DNA from: Caldilineaceae bacterium
GTDB lineage: Bacteria; Chloroflexota; Anaerolineae; Caldilineales; Caldilineaceae
Length of the DNA stretch: 64,000 bases
Assembly: GCA_019637695.1 (NCBI GenBank)
Contig: JAHBVG010000024.1
Location: 1-64,000, forward strand
Reading direction: 5' to 3'
The notes beneath the pieces were generated by a model. It was not told where the DNA came from, did not search any database, and saw nothing but the letters and a program-made list of their open reading frames with translations. Below, piece by piece: positions 18,254 through 30,520 of the stretch; position 1 is the stretch's first letter, and each line of letters starts with the position of its first letter. A program made the translations under genes and the position numbers.

Positions 18254-18976
18254 ATGAGAAATCGCGTGCTTGTCGTCGTTGTGCTTTTGGCGCTCACAGG
18301 ATCGCTTCTCTTTTTTATGGAGGGCGTGAGTTCTCCGCTCAGTCGCCTTGCTGACGCTCTTTTCCAACTAAACGCATCGGTGTTGACCAGTGTGGATACC
18401 GGCTCGGCGCAGGGTCAATCGCCGCTGCCCACGTCAACGCGCACGCCGACCGCCACGCGCACATCTACGCCTGTCTCGCCGTTGGCGACGCCTACGCGCA
18501 CGTCCACACCCTCGCGGACGCCGACAACAGCGCCGACCAACACGGCAACATCAGCGCCAACAAATACACCTGTGCCAACCAATACAGTGGCGCCGCCCAC
18601 GGCAACGAATACACCTGTTCCGACCAATACACCGACAGCGACGAACACGCCAGCGCCGCCGACCAATACACCGACAGCGACGAACACGCCAGCGCCGCCG
18701 ACCAATACACCGACGAATACGCCAATACCGACGAACACCCCAACGGCGACGAACACACCGGTTCCAACCAATACGCCAACGGTGACGAATACACCGATTC
18801 CACCTACCCGTACGCCGACGAGGACACCCTTGCCCACAGATACGCCTGTGCCAACGGTAACACCCACGGACACGCCACTGCCGCCGCCAGATCTGCCCCC
18901 CACCGGCGCGGATCGGAAGACCTTGCAGCGCGAATGGATCCGCTCGCTGATGTCATCCTGGTTCTGGGGTAGATAG
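18254..18976 (+). CDS. Exported Pro/Thr-repeat protein with LPPTG near the C-terminus
   Basis: The 240-residue protein has an N-terminal hydrophobic segment ([18 protein letters not shown]) acting as signal or anchor, and then a low-complexity region of PTNTP/ATNTP/PVPTNT repeats from about residue 60 to 210. Such stalks are usually extended wall-spanning spacers and may be glycosylated on Thr. Near the end is [10 protein letters not shown], an LPxTG-like motif, but no hydrophobic helix follows; the last residues are [23 protein letters not shown] run precedes the ATG at 18254. The role is unknown; it interrupts the iol genes. Confidence 0.75.
   Translation: MRNRVLVVVVLLALTGSLLFFMEGVSSPLSRLADALFQLNASVLTSVDTGSAQGQSPLPTSTRTPTATRTSTPVSPLATPTRTSTPSRTPTTAPTNTATSAPTNTPVPTNTVAPPTATNTPVPTNTPTATNTPAPPTNTPTATNTPAPPTNTPTNTPIPTNTPTATNTPVPTNTPTVTNTPIPPTRTPTRTPLPTDTPVPTVTPTDTPLPPPDLPPTGADRKTLQREWIRSLMSSWFWGR
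18621..18712 (+). repeat. 39-bp in-frame tandem repeat in the Pro/Thr-repeat gene
   Basis: A 39-bp unit starting CGACCAATACACCGACAGCG occurs at 18621 and 18660, with a partial third copy from 18699. The copies are essentially identical at the DNA level, pointing to recent duplication. The 13-codon unit keeps the frame, so copy-number change would only alter stalk length. Confidence 0.8.
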
Positions 18977-19013
18977 TCAATGTCAATAAGGTATCGTAAT
19001 GGACTGTGGCAGG

Positions 19014-19064
19014 TGGCAGGTTGCAAGTAGCAATCGTCTCTGCGGTCTGCGGTCTGCCATCCAG
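19014..19064. repeat. Low-complexity GGCAGGT word element (third copy of the 47.2/51.1 kb family)
   Basis: This segment reads GTGGCAGGTGGCAGGTTGCA, then a variable part and CAATCGTCTCTGCGGTCTGC. It closely resembles part of 47213-47265 (GGCAGGTGACAATCGTCTTCGC). It lies between the Pro/Thr-repeat gene and the iolG-like gene. Confidence 0.5.
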
Positions 19065-19087
19065 CCTTAACTTAAAGAGGGGAAACA

Positions 19088-20110
19088 ATGATGTTTCAAA
19101 AAACGATACAAGTAGGCGTCATCGGAACAGGCGGCATGGGCGGACGCCATGCACGCAACCTGGCGCTACGCACACCCGGTGCGCAGGTGGTAGCGGTGAT
19201 GGATGTAGACGAACGCCGCGCTGGCGAAGTAGCGGAGATATGCGGCAGCGTCAGGATCTTCACTGATGGTGTGGCGCTGATCCGGGATGCAGAGGTGGAA
19301 GCTGTCGTCATTGCCTCGCCAGATTCGACTCACGCCCCATTGGCGCTAGCGGCCATTGAAGCGGGTAAAGCCACTTTGCTCGAAAAGCCCCTGGCGAGCA
19401 ATCTCTCCGATGCGGAACAGATCCTGCGCGCCGAAATGGCAAGCGGGCGACGATTACTGCAAATCGGCTTCATGCGAGAGTATGATGCAGCCCACCGTCA
19501 GGTCAAGGATGCCTTGCTGGGCGGCGCGATTGGGCGTCCGCTGCTCTTTCGCGGATTGCATACCAACCTGAGCAGCGGCGCTCCACGCACCATTGAGGAT
19601 GTGATCATCAACTCAGCCATTCATGACATCCACTCTGCGCGCTGGCTGATGGCGGACGAGGTGATGCAGGTCTACGTCGAGCATATCCCTGCGGTGTCGT
19701 CTGATCCCGAAAGCTGTCGTCTGGCCTTGATTCAAATGAGCTTTGCGGGTGGCGGCATGGCCGTGATTGAAATGAACGTGGACGCGGGCTACGGCTACGA
19801 AGTCGCTATCAACGTGACCGCGGAGAGCGGCAGCATCGGCGCGGACGGTCTTTCCAGCGCCATCGTTCGTCGCCAACAGAGTGCAGCTCAAGCCATCGAT
19901 CCCGATTGGCTGGCCCGCTTTGATCTAGCCTACCGCACAGAAGCCCAGACCTGGATCCAATCCGCGAGCCAGGGCGCGGTGACTGGTCCTAACACATGGG
20001 ATGGCTATATCTCTATGGTCATCGCCGACGCCTGTATCCGCTCGGCGCGAACGGGTCAACCGCAGAAGATCGAGGCGATGGCGCGGCCATCTTTGTATGA
20101 CAGAGAGTAA
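19088..20110 (+). CDS. iolG: Gfo/Idh/MocA oxidoreductase, probable inositol 2-dehydrogenase
   Basis: The 340-residue protein has an N-terminal Rossmann fold (VGVIGTGGMGGRHARNLA, residues about 8-25), the conserved LEKPLASNLSDAEQ (EKP motif, about 100), and a C-terminal domain with MREYDAAHRQVKDALL and the catalytic SAIHDIHSARWLM. The family oxidises myo-inositol to scyllo-inosose with NAD. Position between iolC and iolD supports that substrate, but other polyol or sugar dehydrogenases share these motifs. AGAGGGG precedes tandem ATGs; the first is used here. Confidence 0.85.
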   Translation: MMFQKTIQVGVIGTGGMGGRHARNLALRTPGAQVVAVMDVDERRAGEVAEICGSVRIFTDGVALIRDAEVEAVVIASPDSTHAPLALAAIEAGKATLLEKPLASNLSDAEQILRAEMASGRRLLQIGFMREYDAAHRQVKDALLGGAIGRPLLFRGLHTNLSSGAPRTIEDVIINSAIHDIHSARWLMADEVMQVYVEHIPAVSSDPESCRLALIQMSFAGGGMAVIEMNVDAGYGYEVAINVTAESGSIGADGLSSAIVRRQQSAAQAIDPDWLARFDLAYRTEAQTWIQSASQGAVTGPNTWDGYISMVIADACIRSARTGQPQKIEAMARPSLYDRE

Positions 20111-20147
20111 TCAGTGGAGTAAAGCGCCGAGGAGTTTCAAATAGAGG

Positions 20148-20555
20148 TTACCAAATGACGGGCACCAGACCAGAATCGGTGATGTTCCCGTCACGGGTGA
20201 TGATGGCAATCTCAAAACCGGCTTTTGGGGCCAGCATAGCAGTGGCAACAATCTGGCGGTCGTGCATTTCATCAATGATCTTGCAGTCAAGGGTCTGTTC
20301 GAGAACGCGCTGGCCTAAAGCAACGATGCGGATGCGAGGATCGGCCTTTATTGTCTCTGTTAACTCGCTTTGTGTGGTAGAAAACTGATTGCGGCGTTTT
20401 TCAAGGATAAAGAACGCCTCAGCCAGTGCAATCACGGGAAGCCAGAATCGAGAACTAGGGTTAGCGAGTATACTTCTTGCCTGATATCCCAAATGGGCGT
20501 TGCCATCAAGATACCATAGCAATGGATGTGTATCGATAATATAGAGATTAGTCAT
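20148..20555 (-). CDS. vapC: PIN-domain toxin, VapC-like
   Basis: The 135-residue PIN-domain protein starts LYIIDTHPLLWYLDG (first acidic residue at position 8), has a middle Glu in ALAEAFFILE, and ends with DEMHDRQIVATAML and IITRDGNITDSG, giving the acidic cluster of a metal-dependent RNase. It overlaps the 3' end of the upstream small gene by 8 bp, the standard antitoxin-toxin arrangement. It is probably a translation-blocking RNase held by the antitoxin. It is inserted, reversed, between iolG and iolD. Confidence 0.88.
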   Translation of the reverse strand: MTNLYIIDTHPLLWYLDGNAHLGYQARSILANPSSRFWLPVIALAEAFFILEKRRNQFSTTQSELTETIKADPRIRIVALGQRVLEQTLDCKIIDEMHDRQIVATAMLAPKAGFEIAIITRDGNITDSGLVPVIW

Positions 20556-20889
20556 TGATCAGATTCTCAGGCAAGCGCCATTCGGCAATCCGAAAGTCAT
20601 CTTCATCAACGGGGATCCGTCCCTTGAATACTCCACATTTTAGAATGTATTCAGGTTCAGGATCTGGCATACTCAGGAAAGAATGGATCTCAGCGATGAC
20701 TGTTTCTCGTGTGTTCTCTTCAAAATAATCGTCCAAATCGATTTCAAACACGAGATCTGACAATGAGAAAGGATTCTGAGCGGAGAACTGAAGAGACTCT
20801 TGAACCATCTGAATTGTGGCCCGAGCTAAGGTTAGCTTATCGGCATCGGATAGACTTTTGATCTGTTGTAACATATCCATTACAGACAT
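20548..20889 (-). CDS. Putative antitoxin partner of the PIN toxin
   Basis: From the ATG at 20887-20889 the protein has 113 residues: an N-terminal helical part (MSVMDMLQQIKSLSDADKL) and an acidic middle (LVFEIDLDDYFEENTRETVI). AGGAGG stands 7-8 nt before the ATG on the minus strand, and an extended -10 box lies just upstream. I do not recognise a named DNA-binding domain. The role is inferred from the 8-bp overlap with the VapC-like gene. The longer open frame upstream runs antisense to iolD and is not real. Confidence 0.75.
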   Translation of the reverse strand: MSVMDMLQQIKSLSDADKLTLARATIQMVQESLQFSAQNPFSLSDLVFEIDLDDYFEENTRETVIAEIHSFLSMPDPEPEYILKCGVFKGRIPVDEDDFRIAEWRLPENLIND

Positions 20890-20910
20890 ATCGTTCACCT
20901 CCTGATCAAG

Positions 20911-20919
20911 ATTATAACA
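20911..20919 (-). promoter_or_regulatory. Extended -10 promoter for the toxin-antitoxin pair
   Basis: On the minus strand this reads TGTTATAAT, a full TGnTATAAT extended -10 element, about 22 nt before the antitoxin start codon. No good -35 box is seen 17 bp further up, as is common for extended -10 promoters. It lies in the 48-bp gap shared with the divergent iolD gene. Confidence 0.55.
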
Positions 20920-20937
20920 CAATAGAGGAGGAGTATT

Positions 20938-22875
<1,938 letters not shown>

Positions 22876-23019
22876 GGATTGGGGACTGGAGATCGGGGGT
22901 CGGGTTGAGATTCTGAAATCTCCTAATCGCCCAATCGCTGTTTACAGAAGGGAATGCCACAGATCCAACCAATGGCATTACTATTTCTCTGGATCAGGTC
23001 TTCACATAAGGATAATCCT

Positions 23020-24495
23020 ATGCCCAATTATCAACTCTTAAACTATATTGGCGGCGAGTGGAAGCGCAGCAGCGCCAGCGAGATGCTCGATGTGATCAAC
23101 CCGGCGACGGCGCAGACGATTGCCACGGTGGCGCTTTCCCCTGCCGCCGAGGTGGACGAAGCGGTGCAGAAAGCACAGACAGCGTATAACGGATGGCGCG
23201 CCACCCCTGTGGGGGATCGGATTCAGCCGCTCTTCCGCTTGAAGATGCTTTTGGAGGAGCATCTCGACGAGATCGCGCGCACCATTACCGAGGAGTGCGG
23301 CAAAACTTACAAAGAGAGCATTGGCGAGATGCGCCGCGGTATCGAGAACGTGGAAGTGGCCTGCGGCGCGCCCATCCTCATGCAGGGCTACAACAACGAG
23401 GATATCGCCAGCGGCATCGACGAACACATGATCCGCCAGCCCTTGGGTGTGGTGGCGGCGATCACCCCGTTCAACTTCCCCGGCATGATCCCGCTCTGGT
23501 TCCTGCCCTATGCCGTGGCGACGGGCAACTGTTTCATCCTCAAGCCGAGCGAAAAAGTACCGATGACCACGCAGAAACTCTTTGGGTTGATCGAGAAGGC
23601 TGGCTTCCCGGCGGGGGTGCTGCAACTTGTCAACGGCGGCGCAGAGACGGTCAACACCCTGCTCGACCATCCGCTGGTGCGGGCGATCAGCTTTGTGGGC
23701 TCCACGCCGGTGGCGAAATATGTCTACAGCCGGGCCACTGCCAATGGCAAGCGCGCCCAGTGCCAGGGTGGGGCCAAGAATCCAACCGTGATCATGCCCG
23801 ACGCCGATCTGGAGACGAGTACGCGCATTATGGCCGATTCCGCCTTTGGCTGCGCCGGCCAACGTTGTCTGGCCTCATCGGTGGCGATCACTGTAGGGAA
23901 CGCGCGCGCTCCCTTCCTGGAGCAGATGTCGGACATTGCCAGCAGCCGCAAGGTCGGCTATGGATTAGACGCCGCCACTGAGATGGGACCGGTGATCAAC
24001 GCCAAGAGCAAGGAACGCATTGAGGGCTTGATCGCCAAAGGGGAGGCCGAGGGCGCGCAGGTGATCGTAGACGGTCGCCAGAAGAAGGTGCAGGGCTACG
24101 AGGACGGCTATTGGGTCTTCCCCACCATCCTCGACAACGTTCACCCCGACAGCTCGCTGGCGCACACAGAGATCTTTGGGCCGGTACTCAGCCTCATGCA
24201 CGCGCAGACCGTTGACGAGGCGATAGCCCTGGTCAACAACCGCGCCTTTGGCAACATGGCATGTATCTTCACCGCCAGCGGCGCGGTTGCTCGCCAGTTC
24301 CGCTACGGGGCGGACGCGGGCAACATCGGCATCAACATTGGCGTCGCCGCGCCCATGGCCTTCTTCCCCTTCAGCGGCTGGAATGAGAGTTTCTTTGGCG
24401 ATCTCCATGCCCAATCTCGCCACGGCGTCGAGTTTTACACCCAGACTAAAGTGGTGGTGGAGCGCTGGCCGAAGGAGTGGAGTCGACAGTTCTAA
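23020..24495 (+). CDS. iolA: Methylmalonate-semialdehyde dehydrogenase (acylating)
   Basis: The 491-residue CoA-acylating aldehyde dehydrogenase converts malonate semialdehyde to acetyl-CoA (inositol route) or methylmalonate semialdehyde to propionyl-CoA (valine route). It shows [13 protein letters not shown] at the start, [15 protein letters not shown], the Gly-rich [13 protein letters not shown] and the catalytic Cys about 283 in [13 protein letters not shown] precedes the ATG at 23020, which fits the family start better than the upstream ATG at 22954. It is the last gene of the contiguous iol block. Confidence 0.92.
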   Translation: MPNYQLLNYIGGEWKRSSASEMLDVINPATAQTIATVALSPAAEVDEAVQKAQTAYNGWRATPVGDRIQPLFRLKMLLEEHLDEIARTITEECGKTYKESIGEMRRGIENVEVACGAPILMQGYNNEDIASGIDEHMIRQPLGVVAAITPFNFPGMIPLWFLPYAVATGNCFILKPSEKVPMTTQKLFGLIEKAGFPAGVLQLVNGGAETVNTLLDHPLVRAISFVGSTPVAKYVYSRATANGKRAQCQGGAKNPTVIMPDADLETSTRIMADSAFGCAGQRCLASSVAITVGNARAPFLEQMSDIASSRKVGYGLDAATEMGPVINAKSKERIEGLIAKGEAEGAQVIVDGRQKKVQGYEDGYWVFPTILDNVHPDSSLAHTEIFGPVLSLMHAQTVDEAIALVNNRAFGNMACIFTASGAVARQFRYGADAGNIGINIGVAAPMAFFPFSGWNESFFGDLHAQSRHGVEFYTQTKVVVERWPKEWSRQF

Positions 24496-24679
24496 CAGTG
24501 AAATGTTGATACGCTGTAAAGGATGGGACAATATCAAGACCAAATCCGTGAGTTGACTGAACGCCATTTTTAAGGACGTCAAAAGGGACGTTCAGAGGAC
24601 GGTGTTTGCTTACCTTCTGAAATGACAAAATCTTCCAGGTTATGCAACTGGCGATGAATCAGACAGAAGGAGACAGAAG

Positions 24680-27600
24680 ATGCAAACACTATCCAGACAG
24701 CGTAGACATTTCCATCAGCTTCTTGCCATACTCTTGTGTATGGCAATGGTGTTGCAGGCCAGCCCACTCATGGCTGGCCCGCAGACACCCTCCCCTATCG
24801 GATCGTCCACTCTCGTTGGGTGGACGCAGAATGATTCCCCGCACGCAAGCTATGCGATTTCTGATTATCTCTCTACCAATCAGGTAGCTGAAGTACCCTT
24901 ACAATCTGGCTGGCATCTCATCTCGATTCCAGAAGAGCCTGTGGATACAGATCCCGCGGCCGTACTGGCATCGATTGCAGGCCGTTACACCCAGGTCTAC
25001 GCCTATGCCGGCTGTGACCCGGAGACGCCCTGGAAGGGCTACGATCCCCTGAACCCGGCGGCCAGTACGCTCACTGCCATCGATCATACCATGGGGCTGT
25101 GGCTAGATGTGGAAGATCCTGGCCTGTTGGTCGTGGATGGCATCCAGCACAGCCAGGTTGTCATTCCACTCTGCCTGGGTTGGAACCTGATCGGCTACCC
25201 TTTCAACCGGCCTCAGCCTGTGGTCACGGCGCTGGCCTCGATTGCCGACGATTACCTGCGGATCTTCACCTTCGATGCTGGCGACATTGCCGATCCCTGG
25301 GCGGTTTTCGATGTTTCTTCCCCACAGTGGGCCAACGATGTGAAGATCATGGAGCCGGGGCGCGGCTACTGGCTCTATGCGACGGCGAACACCACGCTGA
25401 CCATGACCGCGCCGCCTGACGATGTGGATATTACCCCGCCGTTGGTGACGGTGACGGCCTCGCCCACCAGTGTGGAAGTCGGCGAGGCTGTACTGTTGAG
25501 CGTGCAGGCCACGGACGATACGGGTGTCGCAGAGGTACGCCTGACCATCAACCGGACGCCTGTGCAACTGAACTCCAATGATCAAGCAGTCTTCTTCCCG
25601 ACCACGGCGGGTGTCTATACGGCGCGCGCCACAGCCATCGACGGCGCTGGCAATGTGGGCAGCGACAGTACGCTCTTTACTGCCTTCAGCGGCGAGGATA
25701 ACGGCCCGCCCACAGTAGCTCTGCTTCTGCCAGAGGATGGCACCGTGATCACTGGGACCGTAGATCTAATCGGCACGGCTACCGACGTGGATTTTGCCTT
25801 CTACCAACTGGAAGCGGCGACGGCGGGCAGCCAGGGCTATTTTACTTTCTTCCAGGGCAGCAACCCTGTTGAAAACGACGTACTCGGCAAGTTGGTGGCG
25901 GGGCGCTTCCCACCTGGCCTCTACGATGTGCGGGTCTGCGCCCAGGATCTGCGCGGCAATCGGGCCTGTTCCGCGCCCAGACGCTACGAGTTGAACGCGC
26001 CGCGCACACCGCCCGGCTTTGCACGCTTCGCCTTTGTCGACGGCGTCATCGATGCCATCGGCATCCCCCTGGCTATCCACCGTATCTACGATTCCCGCTT
26101 CAAAGAAATGGGCGACTTTGGCATGGGCTGGCAGATGGGTCTGGAACAGGTCACGCTCCAGATCGATGGCAAAATGGGCGAGGATTGGGCGATCCAGACC
26201 AGCGGCCAGTTGGTAAAGACATATCATCTCGTACCTACCCGCGATCACCGCGTCTTTATTTCGCTGCCCGATGGGTCGATCCACCGCTTTCGCCTGCGGC
26301 TGGAGCCACAGTCCCAAACTCTTTTCCCGATTGAGACGGTGGACAGCGTTCATTTTGAGCCGCTGCCCGGCACGGTGACAAAGCTAACCACACCAGACGA
26401 TGCCTTCTTTATCCACGGAAGCATCTCTGGCGGCCCGGTGATCATCCGTGACAGCGATTACGAGGTCTACGACCCGGCGCGCTATACGCTGGAATTCCCC
26501 GATGGCCGACGCTTCTTCTTCGAGCGCCCACAGAGCCAGCAGAAGTTCCGGCTGATGCGCATGCAGGATGCTGACGGACATACAGTCACCATCCATGCAA
26601 ATGGCATTACCCATTCTGCAGGCGCCAGTATGGCCTTTGGTCGCGACGGCCTGGGACGCATTGAGACGTTAACCGCCAATGACGGGCGCGAACGTAGCTA
26701 TGAATATGACGAGGCTGGCAATCTGGCCGCGGTCACCGATTTTGCCGGTTATCGCACCGAGTTCCGCTACGACCATCAGCACAACCTGCTCCAGATCGTG
26801 GATGCACGCGGCCATGTGCCGGGGACGCTGATCTACGACGACGAGGGTCGCGTGATTGGCATGGTGGACGCGGCCGGCCATCGCATTGACATTAGCCACG
26901 ACGACGAAAACCGCCAGGAGATCGTCACCGACCCCCTGGGCAACACCACCATACGCACCTATGACGAAGCGGGAAATCTGATCTCTGAGCTCGATGCGCT
27001 TGGGCATGAAAACAGCTACACCTATGACAGCCTGGGCCGCGTCGTCTCCCATGCAGATCCGCTGGGCCATACCCAGACCTATGCCTATGACACTTTTGGC
27101 AATCTCACGGCCTACACCAATCCATTGGGCCATCAATGGCAGAACGTCTACGACGAGCAGGGGCGCTTGTTGGAGCAGATAGACCCGCTGAACCGCAGCG
27201 TTCTCTATGAGTATGACGCCAATGGCAGGCCCACAGCCATGATCACGCCGCGGGGAGGGCGCTACGAAAGCAGCTACGCCGCCAACGGCCTGCCTATCTC
27301 CTTCAAGGATCCAAACAACGCCAGCTTCTCTGTGGGCTATGACGCTGCTGGCCGCATGAATAGTTTCACCGATCCCATGGGGCGAACCGGCCGGCTTGTT
27401 GTGCGCCCCGACGGCCAGGTGAGCGTGGATGAATACACCGTTGACGGCGAAGCCGTGCGCTACGAATACCTCTACGACGACAACGGCACTCTCACCGGCC
27501 TGATTCTGCCGGATGGCCGCGTATCGAGCATGGTCTACGACGAGGTTGGTATGGCCGCCGTTGCTGTCAGCACTGGCGGGTATGAGCAGAGCCTGGTCTA

Positions 27601-29197
27601 TGATCCGCGCGGCAATGTGACAGCGTTCACCCACTACGATGGCAGCGTCAATCATTTTGAATACGACGCCAAGAACCAGGTCACAGGCTTCGTTGGCCCG
27701 ACAGGTGAACGCGTCGATGTCTTCCACGATGCGCTCGGCCGGCCAGCTGCCGTCAACATCGCCGATACCCTGGCGATTACCTCTACCTTTGACGCCGCCG
27801 GCCGGGTTATCCAGCAGGAGCAGGCAGGGCGCGGTTCGCTCTCCTTTGAGCATGACGCGGCGGGCCGCGTACTGAGCGAAACAGATACGGCGGGGCGAAG
27901 CACTCAGTATGAGTACGACGCTGTCGGCAATCTGGTTGTGATCACCGACACCCTGGGCTATCGCACCCAATTTGTCTACGATGAGGACGATAACCTCACT
28001 GGGATCCAGTTACCCGACGGCAATCAGATCGACATGACCTACGATCTGCTCGGCCAGATGACGAGCTATCAAGATGAGCGAGGGGCGACGATTAATTACG
28101 CCCACAACGCCGCCGGCCAGGTCATCTCCACCACCAACCCGGTGGGCGGCGTGACCCAGTACGACTATCACAACGATCTGGGTTTGCTGGTGAAGGCGAC
28201 GACGCCTACCGGCAACGCCTGGCACTTTACCTATGACCGCATTGGACGCCCGACCGGCCGCGCCTATCCATGGGGCGGCAGCGAACAGTTCGAATATGAC
28301 GCCAGTGGCCGTATCGACCGCATCGTGGATGCGACCGGTGTGACGACCCACTTTGCCTATGACGCCGTCGGACGACCCATCACCCGCACGCTGGCTGGCG
28401 GCCAGATCGAGGCCAGGGAATATTCCCAATCCAACCGATTGCTGCGCGCTGCCGACGCCAGCGGCGAGACGATCTTTACCTACGACAGCGCGGGACGCAC
28501 CCGGCGCATTGAGTACGCCAACGGCCATTATGTTGAGTACGAATACAGCAGCGCCGGTCTGCTCACCCTATTGCGCACGCCTGCGGGTACCACAACCTAT
28601 AGCTACGATGGATTGGGGCGGGTGGTCAGCGTCAACGACTCGGCAACCGGCAGCACCGCCTATACCTACGACCTGGCCGGCCGGGTTGAGACGGCCACAC
28701 TGCCCGATGGTACAACTACCACCTATGCCTACCATGCCCGCGGCTGGCTCCTGAATGCAATGACCCTGGCCGCGGATGGAACGCCGCTGCAAGATGTTCA
28801 CTATACCCACGACGCATCGGGAAATCCGATCTCCGTCACCGATACGGTCAGCGGTCGCCAGGTCCAATATGGCTTTGATGCTGGCGGGCGCGTTGTAAGC
28901 GAGATCCGCAGCGGCGCGGACAGCGCAACGCTCGCCTACAGCTATGATGGCGACTGGAACCTGGTACAGAAGGGGGCGCAGTCGCTGGCCTACGATGGCG
29001 CGATGCGGCTCACCGACGATGGCATCTGGACCAGCTACACCTATGACGCCGCCGGCCGACCCAGCAGCCGCAGCGATGGCGCTGTCACCGAAAACTTCAG
29101 CTACGACTCGTTGGGCCGTCTGGTACAGGTGACCCGCAGCGGTGGATTGCCCGCGACTATCAACCTGACCTACAACTACGATAACTTGCTGGTGTAG
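24680..29197 (+). CDS. RHS/YD-repeat surface protein, main part ending at an in-frame amber codon
   Basis: The 1505-residue product starts with a signal peptide (LLAILLCMAMVLQASPLMAG). Next come two copies of a GWHLISIP / GWNLIGYP domain (about 70-240), an Ig-like domain (about 250-330) and, from about 440, an RHS shell with over 30 YD repeats of the type YEYDEAGNLAAVTD. Such proteins form a hollow shell around a C-terminal payload. The frame ends at TAG 29195-29197 after YNYDNLLV, but the same frame stays open and continues the RHS core downstream. A single CAG to TAG change would explain this. An AGGAG ribosome site is present. Confidence 0.85.
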   Translation: MQTLSRQRRHFHQLLAILLCMAMVLQASPLMAGPQTPSPIGSSTLVGWTQNDSPHASYAISDYLSTNQVAEVPLQSGWHLISIPEEPVDTDPAAVLASIAGRYTQVYAYAGCDPETPWKGYDPLNPAASTLTAIDHTMGLWLDVEDPGLLVVDGIQHSQVVIPLCLGWNLIGYPFNRPQPVVTALASIADDYLRIFTFDAGDIADPWAVFDVSSPQWANDVKIMEPGRGYWLYATANTTLTMTAPPDDVDITPPLVTVTASPTSVEVGEAVLLSVQATDDTGVAEVRLTINRTPVQLNSNDQAVFFPTTAGVYTARATAIDGAGNVGSDSTLFTAFSGEDNGPPTVALLLPEDGTVITGTVDLIGTATDVDFAFYQLEAATAGSQGYFTFFQGSNPVENDVLGKLVAGRFPPGLYDVRVCAQDLRGNRACSAPRRYELNAPRTPPGFARFAFVDGVIDAIGIPLAIHRIYDSRFKEMGDFGMGWQMGLEQVTLQIDGKMGEDWAIQTSGQLVKTYHLVPTRDHRVFISLPDGSIHRFRLRLEPQSQTLFPIETVDSVHFEPLPGTVTKLTTPDDAFFIHGSISGGPVIIRDSDYEVYDPARYTLEFPDGRRFFFERPQSQQKFRLMRMQDADGHTVTIHANGITHSAGASMAFGRDGLGRIETLTANDGRERSYEYDEAGNLAAVTDFAGYRTEFRYDHQHNLLQIVDARGHVPGTLIYDDEGRVIGMVDAAGHRIDISHDDENRQEIVTDPLGNTTIRTYDEAGNLISELDALGHENSYTYDSLGRVVSHADPLGHTQTYAYDTFGNLTAYTNPLGHQWQNVYDEQGRLLEQIDPLNRSVLYEYDANGRPTAMITPRGGRYESSYAANGLPISFKDPNNASFSVGYDAAGRMNSFTDPMGRTGRLVVRPDGQVSVDEYTVDGEAVRYEYLYDDNGTLTGLILPDGRVSSMVYDEVGMAAVAVSTGGYEQSLVYDPRGNVTAFTHYDGSVNHFEYDAKNQVTGFVGPTGERVDVFHDALGRPAAVNIADTLAITSTFDAAGRVIQQEQAGRGSLSFEHDAAGRVLSETDTAGRSTQYEYDAVGNLVVITDTLGYRTQFVYDEDDNLTGIQLPDGNQIDMTYDLLGQMTSYQDERGATINYAHNAAGQVISTTNPVGGVTQYDYHNDLGLLVKATTPTGNAWHFTYDRIGRPTGRAYPWGGSEQFEYDASGRIDRIVDATGVTTHFAYDAVGRPITRTLAGGQIEAREYSQSNRLLRAADASGETIFTYDSAGRTRRIEYANGHYVEYEYSSAGLLTLLRTPAGTTTYSYDGLGRVVSVNDSATGSTAYTYDLAGRVETATLPDGTTTTYAYHARGWLLNAMTLAADGTPLQDVHYTHDASGNPISVTDTVSGRQVQYGFDAGGRVVSEIRSGADSATLAYSYDGDWNLVQKGAQSLAYDGAMRLTDDGIWTSYTYDAAGRPSSRSDGAVTENFSYDSLGRLVQVTRSGGLPATINLTYNYDNLLV

Positions 29198-29338
29198 ATC
29201 GCGGCGGACGGCGAAGCCCGCCATCTGATCTGGGACCTGGCGGCAGAGTTACCCCAACTGCTGGAAGAACGCCACGACGATGGCAGCCTGCTCCGCCGCT
29301 ATGTCTACGGGCTGGGTCCCGTTGCCGTCCACGGTGAA

Positions 29339-30430
29339 ATGGGCGTCGGCGTTCTACATCGAGACATCTTGGGCAGTGTGCGCCTGATCACCGATGAGAC
29401 GGGCGCTGTGCGCGGCCAATACGCCTTTGCCGCCTATGGCGAGCAGACCCTGGGCGCCCTGGACGAAACCAGCGCCATCCGCTTTGCCGGGCAATACTAT
29501 GTGCCGGAGTTGGATCTCTATTACATGCGCGCCCGCTTCTATGATCCTGGCGCTGGCCGCTTCTTGACGCCGGATCTCTTGCCCACCGAGCCGGAACAAC
29601 CGCAGAGCTTCAATCCCTATCTCTACGTGGGCGCCAACCCAGTGCGCTTCATCGATCCCACGGGCATGATCTCGCTGATCTCCGTCTCTGTCAGCTTTGC
29701 CGTGGCCAGCATTCTGATCACGAGCCTCCTGAGCTTTATGCCCTCACCGGTTGTCTGGCTGGCCAACCAGTTTGGATTTGATGTGCAGCGACTGAAGATG
29801 GACATGGTGGGTTGGTCCCTGGCTGTGGCTGGCAACTTTGGTCCCTGGCTGGTGGGAGGGTTGCAATTCGACTATTACCGGGGACAGACGAAGCAGCTCT
29901 ACGTACTCTCCCTGTTCGTAGGCGGTCAGGTCGGGGTTGTCTATGGTGACCCGCGCCTGGGCTCCAAGATGACCATGTGGACAGGCCCCATCTTGGGTAG
30001 TCCAGGCGGTGATCCTGGCACGCCACGGCCTGGCGCTCTCTTTATTACCTTCTCTGGCACATTTGCCCAGATGCTGACCAGGCGTGTTGGACAACACCAC
30101 CGCAATACCTTCATCACGCCAGAGTGGGTGCGAGCAGCCGGTGCTGTTCAATGGGAGCTGGGCCACATCCGTACCCAAGGTGTCGGGCTCGATGGATTTT
30201 TAGCCTCCGTCACCATGTATGGAAGTTACTGGGGCACCACCGCGGCGGCTGAGTTCACACGCAAATTCGGTGCCATCAACCGGATGAACCAGAACCGCTC
30301 ACTTGCGCACGACAGAGCCTTCAAGCGTCGAGTCTGGGACGCTGGCATTGCCATGACCTTCTATCTCCCCCTGTTGTGGGCACAGACAAGTAGCCAGGGG
30401 ATGCAGATCAACGGCATCGATCTTTACTAG
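29339..30430 (+). pseudogene. RHS core end and variable C-terminal tip, severed from the upstream part
   Basis: The frame is open from 29198 in the same phase as the upstream RHS gene and begins IAADGEARHLIWDLAAELPQ. The ATG at 29339 is the first possible restart. It contains the conserved RHS core (RYVYGLGPVAV before the ATG, then FAGQYYVPELDLYYMRARFYD, RFLTPD, NPYLYVGANPVRFIDPTG), after which the variable tip of about 240 residues starts. The tip has a hydrophobic stretch (FAVASILITSLLSFM) and no motif I recognise. Whether the tip is a toxin is unknown. Alone, this fragment lacks a signal peptide. Confidence 0.75.
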
Positions 30431-30443
30431 CGTACTTCAGAAA

Positions 30444-30479
30444 CGTCTGGCAGAGAGACCGTGGTCTCTCTGCCAGACG
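30444..30479 (+). terminator. 17-bp perfect hairpin after the RHS gene
   Basis: CGTCTGGCAGAGAGACC (30444-30460) and its complement (30463-30479) are separated by only 2 nt, 13 bp after the RHS stop codon. No T-run follows. It probably separates the RHS gene from the next surface-protein gene. Confidence 0.7.
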
Positions 30480-30520
30480 CTCAAGAATACGCCTGTATCT
30501 CATTATGGAGACACCCGATC

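Noticed and set aside
26669-27970. 433-codon leftward frame inside the RHS gene
   Set aside because: It is the antisense image of the YD repeats: repetitive, with no recognisable fold. The rightward frame has the full RHS repeat pattern.
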